Assembly (NCBI RefSeq): GCF_005774735.1
Contig: NZ_VBUM01000013.1
Location: forward strand, 1 to 49,886
DNA from: Microbacterium sp. 5K110
GTDB taxonomy: Bacteria > Actinomycetota > Actinomycetes > Actinomycetales > Microbacteriaceae
Length of the DNA: 49,886 bases
Direction: 5' to 3'
Shown: piece by piece, positions 49,261 to 49,886 of the stretch
Layout of the letters: each line of letters opens with the position of its first letter
Numbering within the stretch: position 1 is the first letter of the stretch
Notes under the pieces: model-generated
Told to the model about the DNA's origin: nothing
The model's input: only the letters and a program-made list of their open reading frames with translations
Databases searched by the model: none
Program-made: the position numbers and the translations under genes

Positions 49261-49886
49261 TGGCGGGCCTGTCACACCGACGAGTCATCATCGTGGGCGC
49301 GGGGCAGGCTGGACTGGCAACCGCAGCAGCACTGATCGCTCGCGGCATGGAGCCGCAACGCGACTTCGTCCTCATCGATCGCTCCCCGCGGGCTCGACGC
49401 GCGTGGAGCGCACGTCGGCCTTTTATGCGGTTGCTCAGCAGCGCCGAGCACTCTAGCTTCCCGCGCCGACCACTGGAAGGTGATCCTTACCGGCACCCCA
49501 CGCCGAGAGACATCGAGAGCTACCTCCACGAATACGAAGCAGAGCTTGGCGTAAAACCCGTCTGGGGAGTCCGCGCCCTCGCCGTGACCCCCCATAACAA
49601 CGGCCCAACGCTGCGCTTGAGCACCACCGTTGGGGAGGTGCAGACCCGCAACATCGTGTGCGCCACCGGTGCCGCAGCGCGTCCCCGATTACCGGAATGG
49701 GCCGCGGATGCCGACGTGGAAGGGGCTCGGATGCACACCAGCGCCTACCAAACGCCCGAGCAGATCCCGCCGGGTCAGGTACTTATCGTCGGCGGTGGCA
49801 ACGCCGGGGTGGAAGTCGCCTCAGACCTCGCGAACTCGCACGACGTCACCTTGGCGGTCCGCACCCGACGCACCGAAGTACACGCG
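49260..49886 (+). CDS. FAD-dependent flavoprotein monooxygenase/reductase, partial
   Basis: The frame begins with an ATG overlapping the DsbA-like stop by one base and runs to the window edge (209 residues, incomplete). It reads MAGLSHRRVIIVGAGQAGLA, an FAD-binding GXGXXG, then FMRLLSSAEHSSFP, YRHPTPRDIESYLHEYEAEL, IVCATGAAARPRLPEW and a second Rossmann motif, LIVGGGNAGVEVASDL. This matches CzcO/YhdO-like or flavin-containing monooxygenases. Its C-terminus lies outside the window. With the neighbouring CDF and DsbA genes it may belong to a metal- or redox-stress group. Confidence 0.85.
   Translation, partial: MAGLSHRRVIIVGAGQAGLATAAALIARGMEPQRDFVLIDRSPRARRAWSARRPFMRLLSSAEHSSFPRRPLEGDPYRHPTPRDIESYLHEYEAELGVKPVWGVRALAVTPHNNGPTLRLSTTVGEVQTRNIVCATGAAARPRLPEWAADADVEGARMHTSAYQTPEQIPPGQVLIVGGGNAGVEVASDLANSHDVTLAVRTRRTEVHA

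Noticed and set aside
1..49886. CRISPR array
   Set aside because: No regularly spaced direct repeats of 25-40 bp were seen on reading the sequence, and no cas-like gene is present.

Overview
The window is about 50 kb of very GC-rich, densely coding DNA with GTG/TTG starts, 1-4 bp ATGA/GTGA/TGATG gene overlaps, an LCP cell-wall ligase, ABC sugar importers without their own ATPase and a tRNA-Ser with encoded CCA. All of this fits a high-GC actinobacterium, most probably a Microbacterium-like member of Microbacteriaceae. The genus call is inference from style and protein families, not from a marker gene.

Layout. (1) 0-7.6 kb: housekeeping and redox genes: a GH13 amylase-type enzyme, a flavin reductase, a DUF808 membrane protein, an amidohydrolase, a MauE-thioredoxin protein, and a three-gene set (YedY-like molybdenum oxidoreductase, FAD/NAD reductase, zinc-ribbon protein). 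(2) 7.7-21.5 kb: a sugar regulon. A divergent LacI regulator faces an operon encoding a lipoprotein, two permeases, two SDRs, a Gfo/Idh/MocA dehydrogenase, a tautomerase, an intracellular GH10 xylanase-like enzyme, a KGSADH-type aldehyde dehydrogenase, an IlvD/Edd dehydratase, a zinc ADH and an SMP-30 lactonase. Together they suggest import of a (xylo-)oligosaccharide and non-phosphorylative oxidation of the aldose. (3) 21.6-30.5 kb: a nine-gene operon of the Nit1C / MSMEG_0565-0572 (Sll0783-0787) nitrogen-starvation type: radical SAM, GNAT-AIR-synthase fusion, MSMEG_0572 protein, Nit1 nitrilase, MSMEG_0570 protein, flavin oxidoreductase, a second nitrilase-fold protein whose catalytic Cys and Glu are both Asp, a glycosyltransferase and an acyl-adenylate ligase. 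This is the most interesting system here.

(4) 30.7-35.1 kb: a membrane protein with a TetR regulator, tRNA-Ser(GCU), an LCP protein and an MFS exporter. (5) 35.3-41.4 kb: a mobile island with an HNH protein, a toxin-antitoxin pair, a very short promoter-terminator unit, a small membrane protein, two serine recombinases and a TniA/TniB transposition module. (6) 41.4-45.7 kb: an envelope-stress type operon (DUF2382, PRC-barrel/DUF2382, MscS-like channel, multipass membrane protein, a 35-residue hydrophobic peptide) facing a TetR regulator across a perfect 14-bp inverted repeat. (7) 45.8-46.6 kb: a scar containing a frameshifted Rho-N-domain gene. (8) 46.6 kb to the end: an ArsR-CDF metal efflux operon, a two-TM protein, a DsbA-like membrane-anchored thioredoxin-fold protein and a flavoprotein cut by the window edge.

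The long arginine- or alanine-rich reading frames antisense to these genes were treated as GC-driven shadows.
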